DNA from: CAYLUN01 sp964386865
Lineage (GTDB): Bacteria > Verrucomicrobiota > Kiritimatiellia > RFP12 > UBA1067
Assembly: GCA_964386865.1 (NCBI GenBank)
Contig: CAYLUN010000024.1
Location: 1-64,000, forward strand
Direction of reading: 5' to 3'
Length of the DNA: 64,000 bases
The position numbers and the translations under genes are program-made. The notes under the pieces are model-generated. The model ran no database searches. It was not told the DNA's origin and was given only the letters and a program-made list of their open reading frames with translations. Shown here one piece after another: positions 1 through 9,152 of this stretch (position 1 is its first letter; every line of letters begins with the position of its first letter).

Positions 1-2
1 TC

Positions 3-371
3 AAGGGCAACGGCCAGGGCCGCGGCAACAGCGGCGTCTTCATCGAGGGCTTCCCCGAGCTGCAGGTGCTCGACTCGTTCAACAACAAGACCTACTTCGA
101 CGGGCAGGCCGCCGCGCTCTACAAGCACCGCCCGCCGCTCGTCAACGCCTGCCGCGGCCCCGGCCTCTGGCAGTGCTACGACATCCACATCACGCGCGCC
201 GCGGTCGAGGGCGGCAAGGCTGTCAAGCCCGCCGTGCTCACGGTCTACCACAACGGCGTGCTGGTGCAGGACAAGGTCGAATTCGCGAATTCCGTCCAGA
301 AAGGCACCCTGAAATTCCAGGATCACGGCAACCCCGTGCGCTACCGCAACATCTGGTTCAAGCCAGACTAG
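3..371 (+). CDS. DUF1080 (3-keto-disaccharide hydrolase-like) protein, C-terminal part
   Basis: The reading frame is open from the first complete codon of the window to the TAG at 369-371, so the gene is cut by the window edge and its start is not visible. The visible 122 residues carry the DUF1080 signature: a glycine-rich GNSGVFIEG stretch, then ELQVLDSFNNKTY, a PPLVNACRGPGLWQCYDI segment and a final RYRNIWFKP. This is the end of the concanavalin-like beta-sandwich domain that is abundant in Planctomycetes and Verrucomicrobia and has been linked to 3-keto-glycoside hydrolysis. Such proteins are usually secreted, but the signal peptide would lie outside the window. The family call is secure; the substrate is unknown. 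Confidence 0.85.
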   Translation, partial: KGNGQGRGNSGVFIEGFPELQVLDSFNNKTYFDGQAAALYKHRPPLVNACRGPGLWQCYDIHITRAAVEGGKAVKPAVLTVYHNGVLVQDKVEFANSVQKGTLKFQDHGNPVRYRNIWFKPD

Positions 372-383
372 GCGAGGCGGGCA

Positions 384-529
384 GGGACGGCAGCCCCTGT
401 CGTCCGCCGGTCAGCCGGCCCGCTGGTAGGGACGGCAGCCCCTGCCGTCTGAACAGGCCCGCAGTTGGTAGGGACGGCAGCCCCCTGCCGTCCGCCGGTC
501 AGCCGGCCCGCTGGTAGGGACGGCAGCGG
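384..529. repeat. Tandem dyad-containing GC-rich repeat
   Basis: The core GGGACGGCAGCCCCTGCCGTC, itself an imperfect hairpin (GACGGCAG/CTGCCGTC), starts near 384, 429 and 470, with a truncated fourth copy at 517. Copies are 41-47 bp apart. A longer unit (CCGCCGGTCAGCCGGCCCGC and following bases, near 404-440 and 492-528) is repeated almost exactly. The last copy runs into the prfC stop codon, so the array fills the whole space between two convergent genes. It could act as a bidirectional terminator or be an intergenic repeat family; neither is proven. Confidence 0.8.
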
Positions 530-2149
530 CTAACCCGCCTCGACGGCGTCCCGCCGGATGTCGGAGGCCAGCTTCATCAGATGCACGCCCGGGTTGCGGT
601 CGCCGAAGTACTTGACCTCCCAGTCGTTATTGAAGAGGACGACGGTCCGGCCCACCGCGTCCGTGGCCAGGCGGCAGCCCATCGGCAGCTTGTTGTCAGC
701 CAAGGCCTCGTGCCCGACGTCCTCGGGCGCCACCCAGCGGACAGCCTTCCAGGGCATGGGCTCCAGCCGCGAGGTTGCGCCGTATTCGCTCTCCAGCCGG
801 AACTGCAAGACGTCAAACTGCAGAACGCCGACGGCGCCCAGAAGCGGTATGTTCTGCACGGAGTCCTTGAGCGCGAACGCCTGCACCGCGCCCTCCTGCA
901 ACAGGTGCTCCAGGCCGGCGCGAAAGCGCTTGTACGTGGAGCTGCTCGGGTTGTGAAGCAGCGCGAAACACTCGGGCGCGAACTGCGGCAGCGGCTCGTA
1001 GACCAGCTCCGCGTCTTCCGTCAAGGTGTCGCCAATGCCGAACCCGCTGTGCCCGACCAGGCCGATCACGTCGCCGGGATAGGCCACGTCCACCGTCTCG
1101 CGCTCGCGGGCGAACACGCGGTGCGAGCTGGCCAGACGCAACGTCTTTCCGGTGCGCGAGTGAAACACCTTCATGTCGCGCGTGAACGTGCCGGAGCAGA
1201 CGCGCATAAACGCGATCTGGTCGCGGTGGTTCGGATCCATGTTCGACTGGATCTTGAAGATGAACCCGGAAAAAAGCGGATTATCGGGTGCGATGCGCCC
1301 CTTGTTGGACGCGCGCGCGTGCGGCGGCGGCGCGTACTCGAGAAACGCGTCTAGCAGCAGATGCACGCCGAAATTGTTGATCGCGCTGCCGAAAAAAACC
1401 GGCGTCATGTCGCCGGAGCGCACCAGCTTCAGGTCGAGCGGCTCGCTGACCGCGTCGAGCATCGCGAGGTTCTCGATCAGGGCCGCGTAGGTCTGCTCCG
1501 AAAGCCGCTCGCGCACCTCCGGAGCGCTCACGTCATGCACGGCCACGGGCGCGCGGTAGGCTCCGCCCGGCGTGCGCTCGAAGAAGTGGGCCTGCCGCTG
1601 CATGCGGTCGTACACGCCGCGGAACTCGGCCCCGTCGCCCAGCGGCCAGTTCATGGCGCAGACGTGGAGCTGCAGGGTCTGCTCCAGCTGGTCGATCAGC
1701 GCGAGCGGATCGCGGGCCGGCCGGTCGAACTTGTTGATAAACGTGAAGATTGGAATGCCTCGCAGGCGGCACATCTCGAACAGCTTGAGCGTCTGGCTCT
1801 CGATGCCCTTGGCCGCGTCGATCACCATCACCACCGCATCCACGGCCATCAGCACCCGGTAGGTGTCCTCCGAGAAGTCGCGGTGCCCCGGCGTGTCGAG
1901 CAGGTTGATGCAGTACCCGCGGTAGTCGAACTGCAAGACCGTGGAGCTTACCGAGATCCCGCGCTGGCGCTCCAGCTCCATCCAGTCCGAGGTCGTGGCG
2001 CTCTGCGTGCGGCGGGCAGTGACCGAGCCCGCCAGCTGGACGGCCCCGCCGTACAGGAGGAACTTCTCGGTCAGCGTGGTCTTGCCGGCGTCCGGGTGCG
2101 AAATGATCGCAAACGTCCTGCGCCTCGAAATCTCTTGCTCCATGTCCAT
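530..2149 (-). CDS. prfC: Peptide chain release factor 3
   Basis: A 539-residue translational GTPase that recycles RF1/RF2 from the ribosome after peptide release. The G motifs are clear: P-loop SHPDAGKTTLTEKF (about 17-30), G3 DTPGH (85-89) and G4 NKFD (139-142), followed by the RF3-type domain II/III region. Length matches the roughly 530-residue family norm. RF3, rather than EF-G, is supported by the N-terminus (EISRRRTFAIISHPDAGKTT) and the short C-terminal half. The start is ambiguous: ATG at 2149 or the second ATG at 2143, where AAGG lies at better spacing. It stands alone and its 3' end abuts the repeat array. Confidence 0.97.
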   Translation of the reverse strand: MDMEQEISRRRTFAIISHPDAGKTTLTEKFLLYGGAVQLAGSVTARRTQSATTSDWMELERQRGISVSSTVLQFDYRGYCINLLDTPGHRDFSEDTYRVLMAVDAVVMVIDAAKGIESQTLKLFEMCRLRGIPIFTFINKFDRPARDPLALIDQLEQTLQLHVCAMNWPLGDGAEFRGVYDRMQRQAHFFERTPGGAYRAPVAVHDVSAPEVRERLSEQTYAALIENLAMLDAVSEPLDLKLVRSGDMTPVFFGSAINNFGVHLLLDAFLEYAPPPHARASNKGRIAPDNPLFSGFIFKIQSNMDPNHRDQIAFMRVCSGTFTRDMKVFHSRTGKTLRLASSHRVFARERETVDVAYPGDVIGLVGHSGFGIGDTLTEDAELVYEPLPQFAPECFALLHNPSSSTYKRFRAGLEHLLQEGAVQAFALKDSVQNIPLLGAVGVLQFDVLQFRLESEYGATSRLEPMPWKAVRWVAPEDVGHEALADNKLPMGCRLATDAVGRTVVLFNNDWEVKYFGDRNPGVHLMKLASDIRRDAVEAG

Positions 2150-2285
2150 GCCTTGACAATCCCCTCAGATCAGAAACGGCCCGCTCGGATCGCGAGAGGG
2201 CGTCGCTGAAAGTTGCGCGGTAAAATACCCGAAATGCCACCGGAGAGCAATGTATTGTTCGCGGGCGAAGGGCTTGAATTCCCGC

Positions 2286-2315
2286 TTTACAGCATTGTTT
2301 GCGGCATGTCATACT
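2286..2315 (+). promoter_or_regulatory. Candidate sigma-70 promoter for the beta-strand-repeat gene
   Basis: TTTACA at 2286-2291 (5/6 match to the -35 consensus), an 18-nt spacer and CATACT at 2310-2315 (4/6 match to the -10 consensus). It lies about 50 nt before the ATG at 2364, which has a good GGGAGG Shine-Dalgarno at 2353-2358. Prediction from consensus only. Confidence 0.35.
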
Positions 2316-2363
2316 GGGCTAACAGTTTAGGGTTCGGTTTACAAACTGAAGCGGGAGGTCGCG

Positions 2364-5300
2364 ATGAAGACTCGCCAACGCTTGCTGTCTGCTCATCCTG
2401 TCGCGTGCGTGATCGCTGTGCTCCTGGCGTGGGCGCTGCCGCCGCCTGCGTCCGCCGACAGCGCCACGTGGAACGGCAACGCGGATGCCCAGTGGTCGAA
2501 CGTCGGCAACTGGGACGGGCCGCCCGCCGCCGTCCCCGGCGCGGGCAACACCGCCACCTTCAGCAGGGCGAGCGTCAACACGACCATCGACCTGGGGCCG
2601 GGCGTCACGCTCCTCAACCTCTCCATCCTGACAGCCGACGCGGCGCGCTACACCATCGGCGCAGGCGCGTCCGGCAGCCAGCCGCTCACGATTAGCGCAG
2701 GCGGTGCCGTGACGGTCGGCGCATCCGTCACCAACGACCAGTCCGTCCTTGCCAGCCTCGCGCTCGGCGGCGCAACGACCTTCGCGATCAACGCCGCATC
2801 CAACCGCCTGGCCGTCGCCGGCCCGGTCACAGGAGCGGGCAACCTCACAAAAACCGGACTCGGCTATCTGTGGCTCATCGGCGACAACACCTACAGTGGC
2901 GGAACCACGCTCGGCAACGGCACCTCGAACACCTCGGGCTCCGACACGGCGACCACGGGCTCCGGCGGCTTCGTGGTCGTGGGACATAACCACGCCCTCG
3001 GCTCTGGCGCGGTCTCCGCCAAGGGCGCGCAGCTGCGCGCCGGCATCCCCGGCCTGACGCTCAGCAACGCCGTGACCATCGACGGCGGCGCCTTGCGCTT
3101 CAGCGGCGCCAACGACCTGACACTCGCGGGCGCCATCAACAGCACGGGCGCCCGGGAGATAGGCAATTACTCCGGCAGCCGAACCCTGCTCTTCACGGGG
3201 CCGGTCAACATGAACACCTACACCCTCAACTTCATGGGCATCAACGGCGCAGCCTCGAACGGCACAACGGAGGTGATCGGGCCGATCACCGGCTCCTCCA
3301 GTCTCGTGATGAACGGGGTTAACGACAACGGGCTTCTCATTCTCTCTGGCGACAACGCGGGCTATACCGGCAACACCTTGGCCAATGCCGGTACCCTGCG
3401 GGTCGCGCACTCGAACGCGCTGGTCAACACCGGGTCGATCACCATGAACGACACCGACGCCAAGCTTGAGCTGGCGAACGGAATCACGCTCAGCCGGCCG
3501 CTCACTGTCGGAGACACCGGCAACAACAAGGTGCTGCGCGCCCAGCTCGGCGCCAGCGCAGAATTCGCCGGCCCGATCACGGTCAACGAAACCACGAGCG
3601 GCAATTTCGACCTCACCGCCGACGCGGGCTCGACGCTGACCGTCTCCGGCCCGATCGCCGGCGTCAGCGCGGCTAAAATGGGCGAAGGCACCGTCATCCT
3701 GCCCAGCGCAAACACCCTGACGAACACCTTCGTCCTCGGCAACGCCACGTCGAACGTCTCCGGCAACGACACGGCCACCGCGCTCTCCGGCGGCTTCCTC
3801 GTCGTCTGCCACAGCAACGCGCTCGGCGCGGGAACGGTCACGTTCAAGGGCGCCCAGCTCCGCGCCGGCGTGCCGGGCCTGGTGATCCCGAACCCCCTGT
3901 CGGTCGACCAAGGCGCCCTGCGCTTCAGCGGCACGAACGACCTTGAGCTTGCGGGCGCCGCCACGCTGGTCAGCGGTAGCGACCGGGGATTCGGCAACTA
4001 CTCCGGCGGCCGGCAGCTCACCCTGAGCGGAACGGTGGCCGTCACGAACGGGTTCGCGCTCGTCGTGCAAGGCAACGACAACGCCTCGCAGAACGGCCCG
4101 ATCCTGTTTGCGGGCGCGATCACCGGCAACGGCGACTTCCAGGTCGATGACTCGTACGACGGCGGTGTCGCCGTCCTTGCGGGCAACAACAGCTTCACGG
4201 GCAGCACCACGGTCAGCAGCGGCACGCTCCGCCTCGACTACAGCGCACAGGACAACTCGAAGCTCTCCGACACCGCGTCCCTCGCTGTCGCCTCCGCCGC
4301 CCTCGAGCTCGTTGGCGGCACCCATCTGGAGCAGGTGGCCGCGACCACGGTCAGCGGCGACTCGGCGATCACGCGCAGCAGCGGCGCAGCCGTCCTCGCC
4401 CTCGGCGAGCTGACGGTCAAGGGCTCGCTGCGCTTATCGGCAGAGGACGTCGCCTCCACCACCTCCGCCAACGTCAACGGCCTGCTCGGCGGCGTCACGG
4501 TGACCGTCGGAGGCGTCACCCGCTGGGCCGCCAACTCCGGCGTCTCCGACGGCGGCAGCGGCTACCTGATCCGCGCCTTCGGCGGCAGCCTCACGGACGT
4601 GGACCGCTTGGGCGGCGTGATCCCGGACGACGCCACGCTCAACATCCGCATCGCCAACGGCGGCGTCAGCGGGGATGTCACGCTCACCGCGCCCTCCAAC
4701 CGGGTCGGCACGCTGACCATGGACGCCAGCGACGGGCCGGCCACGCTCAGCCTCGGCGGCGGCACGCTCGTGGTCGGCGGCGACGCAGGCAGCAGCATCA
4801 TCCTGAACGCCGGCGCGGGAGGCCTCACCATCGGCACCGCCGCAGGCGACGGCACGCTCACCGCAGGCGGCGAGGCGAACGGCACGCCAACGGGGCTGCT
4901 GCTGGCCAATGACAGCACGGCCAGCGACCTGACCGTCCACGCGGCCATCCCGAACAACGGCACCGACGTCGTCACGCTTTCGAAGACCGGCCCGGGCAAG
5001 GTGATCCTGACGGGCACCAACACCTACAGCGGCGGCACCCGCATCACCGGCGGCATCTTGCAGGTGGGCGATGGCGGCGCGACCGGCCAGCTGGGTACGG
5101 GGATCGCCCAGAACGACGGACAGCTGCTCTTCTCGCGCGGCGCGGGCAGCGGAGACCTGCTCGTGACGGCTAGCATTATCGGCTCGGGCAGCGTCACACA
5201 CGGCGGCGCAGCCAACGCGCGACTGATCCTGCGCGGCACGGGCAGCGGCTACGCCGGCGGCACCACGCTCAACGGCGGCATCCTGACCGCGCAAGACAGC

Positions 5301-7169
5301 GCCACCGACAACAAGCTGCTCGCGCTGGGTACCGGCTTAGTCACGCTCAACGGCGGCACGCTGGAGGCCGAGTCCAACGGCAGCACAAACGACCCCGTGA
5401 TCGTCACGGGCGATGGCACCACCGGCAATGACCTGTCTGTCACCGCCAACGCGACGCTCCTGTGCCAGCGCTACAACGCCACAAACAACCGCACCAACAA
5501 CACGATCCGCTTCAACGACCTGACCCTCGGCGGCTGCCAGCTGACCTTCACCGGCGCCAACAAATACCGGGCCTCCTTTGCCGGCGACATTACGCTGACG
5601 GGCCCCGTGACGTTCAACTCCACGTATAACGACACCGAAGCCTGGCTCGCGCTGGACGGGCCGATCACCGACAACGGCAGCGGCTACGGCATCACCAAGC
5701 TCGGCCTCGGCACGCTGTTCCTCAGCGGCAACAACACGTACAGCGGCGGGACCGTCCTCGGAAACGTGACGGCCAACACCGTCGCGCCTGACAGCACCAC
5801 GGCCACCGCCAGTTCAGGCGGCTTCGTTCTGCTGGGCCACAACAACGCGCTGGGAACCGGCCCCGTCCTCGAGCGCGGCCTGCAGATCCGCGCGGCCTGC
5901 CCCGGCCTGGTGATCCCCAACAGCGTGACCATCACCAACGGAGGCTTCCGCTTCGGCGGCACCAACAGCCTCGAGTTCAGCGGCGCCTTCACGCTCGTAT
6001 CGGCCTCGCGCGATATCGCCAACTACACGGTCAACAAGACGCTGACGCTCAACGCCATCGACCTCAACGGGCAGAACGTGACCTTCATCGGCATAACCGG
6101 GGCCGCCACCAACGGCACGACCGTCGTCCGCGGCTGCATCAGCAACAGCAAGACCGCCGGCGCCGTCTACGCCAAGACCGCCTTCTGCAACGGCCGCCTC
6201 ATCCTCTCGGGCGCAAGCACCTATGTCAACAGCACCATCATCGAGTCGCAGGCCACCCTCCAGCTCGGCGACGGCGGACCCACTGGTTCGCTCAATCCGT
6301 CCAGCGACATCCAGAACAGCGGCACGCTCGCCTTTAACCGCTCGGACACGATCACGCAGGGCGCCGATTTCGACGGACTCCTGAGCGGCACGGGCACGGT
6401 CAGCGTCGAGGGGTCTGGCGCGGTCGTGTTCACAGGCACCAACGCCTACAGCGGCGCCACCGTGATCCGCCCCGACGCGACCCTGCGGCTCGGCGCGGGC
6501 GGCACAACCGGCTCGCTCAGCCTCTCCAGTCCGATCACGACCGATGGCACGCTCGCCTTCAACCGCTCCGACACCGTCACGCAGGGCACGCACTTCGATG
6601 CGGCCTTCGGCGGCGCGGGCGGCGTCACGCAGGCGGGCGCGGGCTCGGCGATCCTGACTGGAACAAACTTCTACACAGGCCCCACCGCCGTCCAATCGGG
6701 CACGCTGCTCATCAACGGCGACCAGTCCGCCGCGACGGGCCTCATCACCGTATCGAGCGGAGCCACGCTCGGCGGCACCGGCGCTTGCGGCGGCACCTGT
6801 ACGGTGCCGTCCGGCGCGATCCTCTCGCCCGGCCAGAGCGGCGCGGGAACGCTCACCGTCGCGGCCCTGACCCTCCAGGCGGACGCCGTCTACCGCTGGG
6901 ACGTTTCGCCCGCGACCAACGACACCGTCGCGGTCACCGGCGACCTTGCGCTCCCGTCCGGCTTCACGCTGAACGTCCACCGGCTCGCCCCCGGCGCCCT
7001 GCGCCAGAAGACGCTCTTCACCTACGGCGGCACCTATTCGGGACCCGACTCGTGCGAGATCCAGACTACCGGCGACGCAGCAGCCCCTTACCGCACGTTC
7101 CACGACGCGGCGAACCAGCGGGTTCTTTTGGTGGCCGTACAAACCGGATCGCTGGTGACGCTGAGGTGA
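2364..7169 (+). CDS. Giant secreted protein of autotransporter-associated beta-strand repeats
   Basis: A 1601-residue protein with a signal peptide (hydrophobic segment about 13-25, ending PPPASADS) followed by a long Gly/Thr/Asn-rich region predicted to fold as a parallel beta-helix. Many copies of the autotransporter-associated repeat are visible (LTKTGLGYLWLIGDNTYSGG, LSGNNTYSGGT, LTGTNTYSGGT, FTGTNAYSGAT). Superimposed are three roughly 145-residue near-copies (encoded about 2844-3300, 3672-4119 and 5691-6132). It is therefore a surface or extracellular adhesin-like passenger. Oddly there is no recognisable C-terminal beta-barrel and no obvious PEP-CTERM tail; it ends in GSLVTLR. GGGAGG precedes the ATG. 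Function unknown; it may bind polysaccharide or cells. Confidence 0.85.
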   Translation: MKTRQRLLSAHPVACVIAVLLAWALPPPASADSATWNGNADAQWSNVGNWDGPPAAVPGAGNTATFSRASVNTTIDLGPGVTLLNLSILTADAARYTIGAGASGSQPLTISAGGAVTVGASVTNDQSVLASLALGGATTFAINAASNRLAVAGPVTGAGNLTKTGLGYLWLIGDNTYSGGTTLGNGTSNTSGSDTATTGSGGFVVVGHNHALGSGAVSAKGAQLRAGIPGLTLSNAVTIDGGALRFSGANDLTLAGAINSTGAREIGNYSGSRTLLFTGPVNMNTYTLNFMGINGAASNGTTEVIGPITGSSSLVMNGVNDNGLLILSGDNAGYTGNTLANAGTLRVAHSNALVNTGSITMNDTDAKLELANGITLSRPLTVGDTGNNKVLRAQLGASAEFAGPITVNETTSGNFDLTADAGSTLTVSGPIAGVSAAKMGEGTVILPSANTLTNTFVLGNATSNVSGNDTATALSGGFLVVCHSNALGAGTVTFKGAQLRAGVPGLVIPNPLSVDQGALRFSGTNDLELAGAATLVSGSDRGFGNYSGGRQLTLSGTVAVTNGFALVVQGNDNASQNGPILFAGAITGNGDFQVDDSYDGGVAVLAGNNSFTGSTTVSSGTLRLDYSAQDNSKLSDTASLAVASAALELVGGTHLEQVAATTVSGDSAITRSSGAAVLALGELTVKGSLRLSAEDVASTTSANVNGLLGGVTVTVGGVTRWAANSGVSDGGSGYLIRAFGGSLTDVDRLGGVIPDDATLNIRIANGGVSGDVTLTAPSNRVGTLTMDASDGPATLSLGGGTLVVGGDAGSSIILNAGAGGLTIGTAAGDGTLTAGGEANGTPTGLLLANDSTASDLTVHAAIPNNGTDVVTLSKTGPGKVILTGTNTYSGGTRITGGILQVGDGGATGQLGTGIAQNDGQLLFSRGAGSGDLLVTASIIGSGSVTHGGAANARLILRGTGSGYAGGTTLNGGILTAQDSATDNKLLALGTGLVTLNGGTLEAESNGSTNDPVIVTGDGTTGNDLSVTANATLLCQRYNATNNRTNNTIRFNDLTLGGCQLTFTGANKYRASFAGDITLTGPVTFNSTYNDTEAWLALDGPITDNGSGYGITKLGLGTLFLSGNNTYSGGTVLGNVTANTVAPDSTTATASSGGFVLLGHNNALGTGPVLERGLQIRAACPGLVIPNSVTITNGGFRFGGTNSLEFSGAFTLVSASRDIANYTVNKTLTLNAIDLNGQNVTFIGITGAATNGTTVVRGCISNSKTAGAVYAKTAFCNGRLILSGASTYVNSTIIESQATLQLGDGGPTGSLNPSSDIQNSGTLAFNRSDTITQGADFDGLLSGTGTVSVEGSGAVVFTGTNAYSGATVIRPDATLRLGAGGTTGSLSLSSPITTDGTLAFNRSDTVTQGTHFDAAFGGAGGVTQAGAGSAILTGTNFYTGPTAVQSGTLLINGDQSAATGLITVSSGATLGGTGACGGTCTVPSGAILSPGQSGAGTLTVAALTLQADAVYRWDVSPATNDTVAVTGDLALPSGFTLNVHRLAPGALRQKTLFTYGGTYSGPDSCEIQTTGDAAAPYRTFHDAANQRVLLVAVQTGSLVTLR

Positions 7170-7180
7170 CCTCAACAACT

Positions 7181-9142
7181 ATGCGAACACCGACACGCTC
7201 CCGCCAGCCTAGACGGACTCTCACAGCCCTCGCGGCCCTCGCGTTCGGCGGCCTTGCCGCTGCCGCCGAGCGCCCCAACATCCTGTGGATCACCTGCGAG
7301 GACATCAGCCCCTACCTCGGCTGTTACGGCTGCAAGCAGGCGCAGACGCCGAACCTCGACCGGCTCGCGCAAGAGGGCCTGCGCTACACGCGCGCCTACG
7401 CCAACGCGCCGGTCTGCGCCGTCGCGCGCTCCACGCTCCTCAGCGGCCTGTACGCGTCCACCCTCGGCACCCACCAGATGCGCTCGCGCGTTCAGCTCCC
7501 CCCTGCCATTCCGGCCTACCCCAAGCTCTTCCGCCAGGCGGGCTACTACTGCTGCAACAACAGCAAGAAGGACTATAACTCGAACTTCGAGAGCGACGGC
7601 TCGCTCTGGGATGAGTCCAGCGCCAAGGCTCACTACCGTAAGCGCCAAGACGGGCAGCCCTTCTTCGCGGTCTTCAACATCGGCGTCACGCACGAGGCCC
7701 AGCTGAGCCAGAAGAGCATCAGCGGCTATGTCGCCAGCAAGCAGATCCCCGCCACGCCCCGGGTAAGTCCGGCGGACATCGCCCTGCCGCCTTACCATCC
7801 CGACTTGCCGGAGATTCGCGGGGACTGGGCGAGGCTCCACGACCTCGTCACCCTCATGGACCAGCAGGTCGGCGCGCGCCTTCAGGAACTGGCGCAAGCC
7901 GGACTCGCAGAGGACACGATCGTCTTCTTCTTCTCCGACCACGGCGGCACGCTGTCGCGCGCCAAGCGCTACATCTACAACACCGGCACGCAGGTGCCGT
8001 TCATCGTGCGTTTCCCCAAGAAGTGGCAGCACCTCGCCCCGGGCGCGCCAGGCAGCGACGTGAGCCGCCTCGTGAGCTTTGTGGACTTCCCGAAGACCGC
8101 GCTCGCCCTTGCGGGCCTGCCGACGCCACCGCTGATGCAGGGTCGCGCCTTCCTCGGCCCGAACGCCGACCCCCCGCCCGAGACCGTGCATTTCTACCGC
8201 GACCGCATGGCCGAGCGCTACGACTTCAGCCGCGCCGTGACCGACGGACGCTTCACCTTTGTCCGCAACTTCATGCCGCACCGCCCGCTCGGGCGCGACT
8301 CGCGTTACGGCTTCGACAACCAAGCCAACTGGGGCGCGTGGGAACGCCACTTCGAGGCGGGCAAGTGCGACGCCGTTCAGTCCCAGTTCTTCCGCGCCAA
8401 ACCCGCCGTGCAATTATTTGACACGGAGAACGACCCTTGGCACGTGGCCGATCTCGCCGCGCAGCCCGAGCACGGCGAGCGCCTCCGGAAGTTGGAGGGC
8501 GACCTCGACCGCTGGATGGCCGAAACCCGTGACATCGGCCTGATCCCCGAGCCGCTGTTCGACGACCTCGCCGGGCCAGGCAGGCCCTACAAGACCCTCT
8601 ACGACTACGCTCAGAGCGACAGCTACCCCGTAGGCCGCCTGCTCGCGCTCGCCAAGTCTGCCAGCCTCGGCGACCCGGCCAGAATCCCCGACTATCTCGC
8701 CGCTCTTCGAGACGGTCATCCGGTTGCCCGCCACTGGTCCGCGTACGCGCTCTTCCTGGCGCGCACCCCGCGCGCCGAGGTGCGCCAGGCGCTCTCCGCG
8801 ATGGCCGCATCCGACCCCTTCGCCGGCAACCGCCTCATGGCCGCGCAGGCGCTCGGCGTCTGCGGCGATGCGGACGCGGCGTTCGAGGCACTCCTGCGCG
8901 AGTCCCAAGCAACCGACTCCGGCTACGTTCTCCTGTTTGCGCTCAACGCCTTCCAGTACACTCACACCGACGGACGCTTGTCGCAGCAGGACTGGCATGC
9001 TTTCACGCGCAAGGCGGCTAAGCGAACGGGCGCGGATCCGACCGGCTTCGGATACGCGGGCCGCATCGCGAACGACGCGCTCGCACTTTGGCCTAAGCGC
9101 AGGTGCGTGGATGACGCCCCTGTTTCGGACGCAAAACCTTGA
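7181..9142 (+). CDS. Secreted sulfatase with C-terminal HEAT-like region
   Basis: A 653-residue formylglycine-type sulfatase. The start was chosen at ATG 7181 because it gives a twin-basic, hydrophobic signal peptide ending LAAAAE. The sulfatase N-terminal fold follows (RPNILWITCEDISPYLGCYG), with the modification site at C79-R83 (CAVAR), a GVTHEAQ metal-site region and a second metal site around FFFSDHGG. The last 150 residues are alanine/leucine-rich helical repeats resembling HEAT. The arrangement resembles heparan N-sulfatase-like PVC sulfatases, but substrate cannot be read from sequence. The third residue of the activation motif is Val rather than the usual Pro/Ala. It lies 11 nt after the repeat protein and 10 nt before a second sulfatase, suggesting one operon. 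Confidence 0.9.
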   Translation: MRTPTRSRQPRRTLTALAALAFGGLAAAAERPNILWITCEDISPYLGCYGCKQAQTPNLDRLAQEGLRYTRAYANAPVCAVARSTLLSGLYASTLGTHQMRSRVQLPPAIPAYPKLFRQAGYYCCNNSKKDYNSNFESDGSLWDESSAKAHYRKRQDGQPFFAVFNIGVTHEAQLSQKSISGYVASKQIPATPRVSPADIALPPYHPDLPEIRGDWARLHDLVTLMDQQVGARLQELAQAGLAEDTIVFFFSDHGGTLSRAKRYIYNTGTQVPFIVRFPKKWQHLAPGAPGSDVSRLVSFVDFPKTALALAGLPTPPLMQGRAFLGPNADPPPETVHFYRDRMAERYDFSRAVTDGRFTFVRNFMPHRPLGRDSRYGFDNQANWGAWERHFEAGKCDAVQSQFFRAKPAVQLFDTENDPWHVADLAAQPEHGERLRKLEGDLDRWMAETRDIGLIPEPLFDDLAGPGRPYKTLYDYAQSDSYPVGRLLALAKSASLGDPARIPDYLAALRDGHPVARHWSAYALFLARTPRAEVRQALSAMAASDPFAGNRLMAAQALGVCGDADAAFEALLRESQATDSGYVLLFALNAFQYTHTDGRLSQQDWHAFTRKAAKRTGADPTGFGYAGRIANDALALWPKRRCVDDAPVSDAKP

Positions 9143-9152
9143 CGCACGCACC

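Noticed and set aside
372..529. CRISPR array
   Set aside because: Only three and a half units, irregular spacing, self-complementary core and no distinct spacers or cas genes.
2319..4325. Open 668-codon frame opposite the beta-strand-repeat gene
   Set aside because: Arg/Gly/Ala/Val/Asp/Glu-rich composition typical of the complement of a GC-rich gene, with no domain; the plus-strand protein has clear repeats and a signal peptide.
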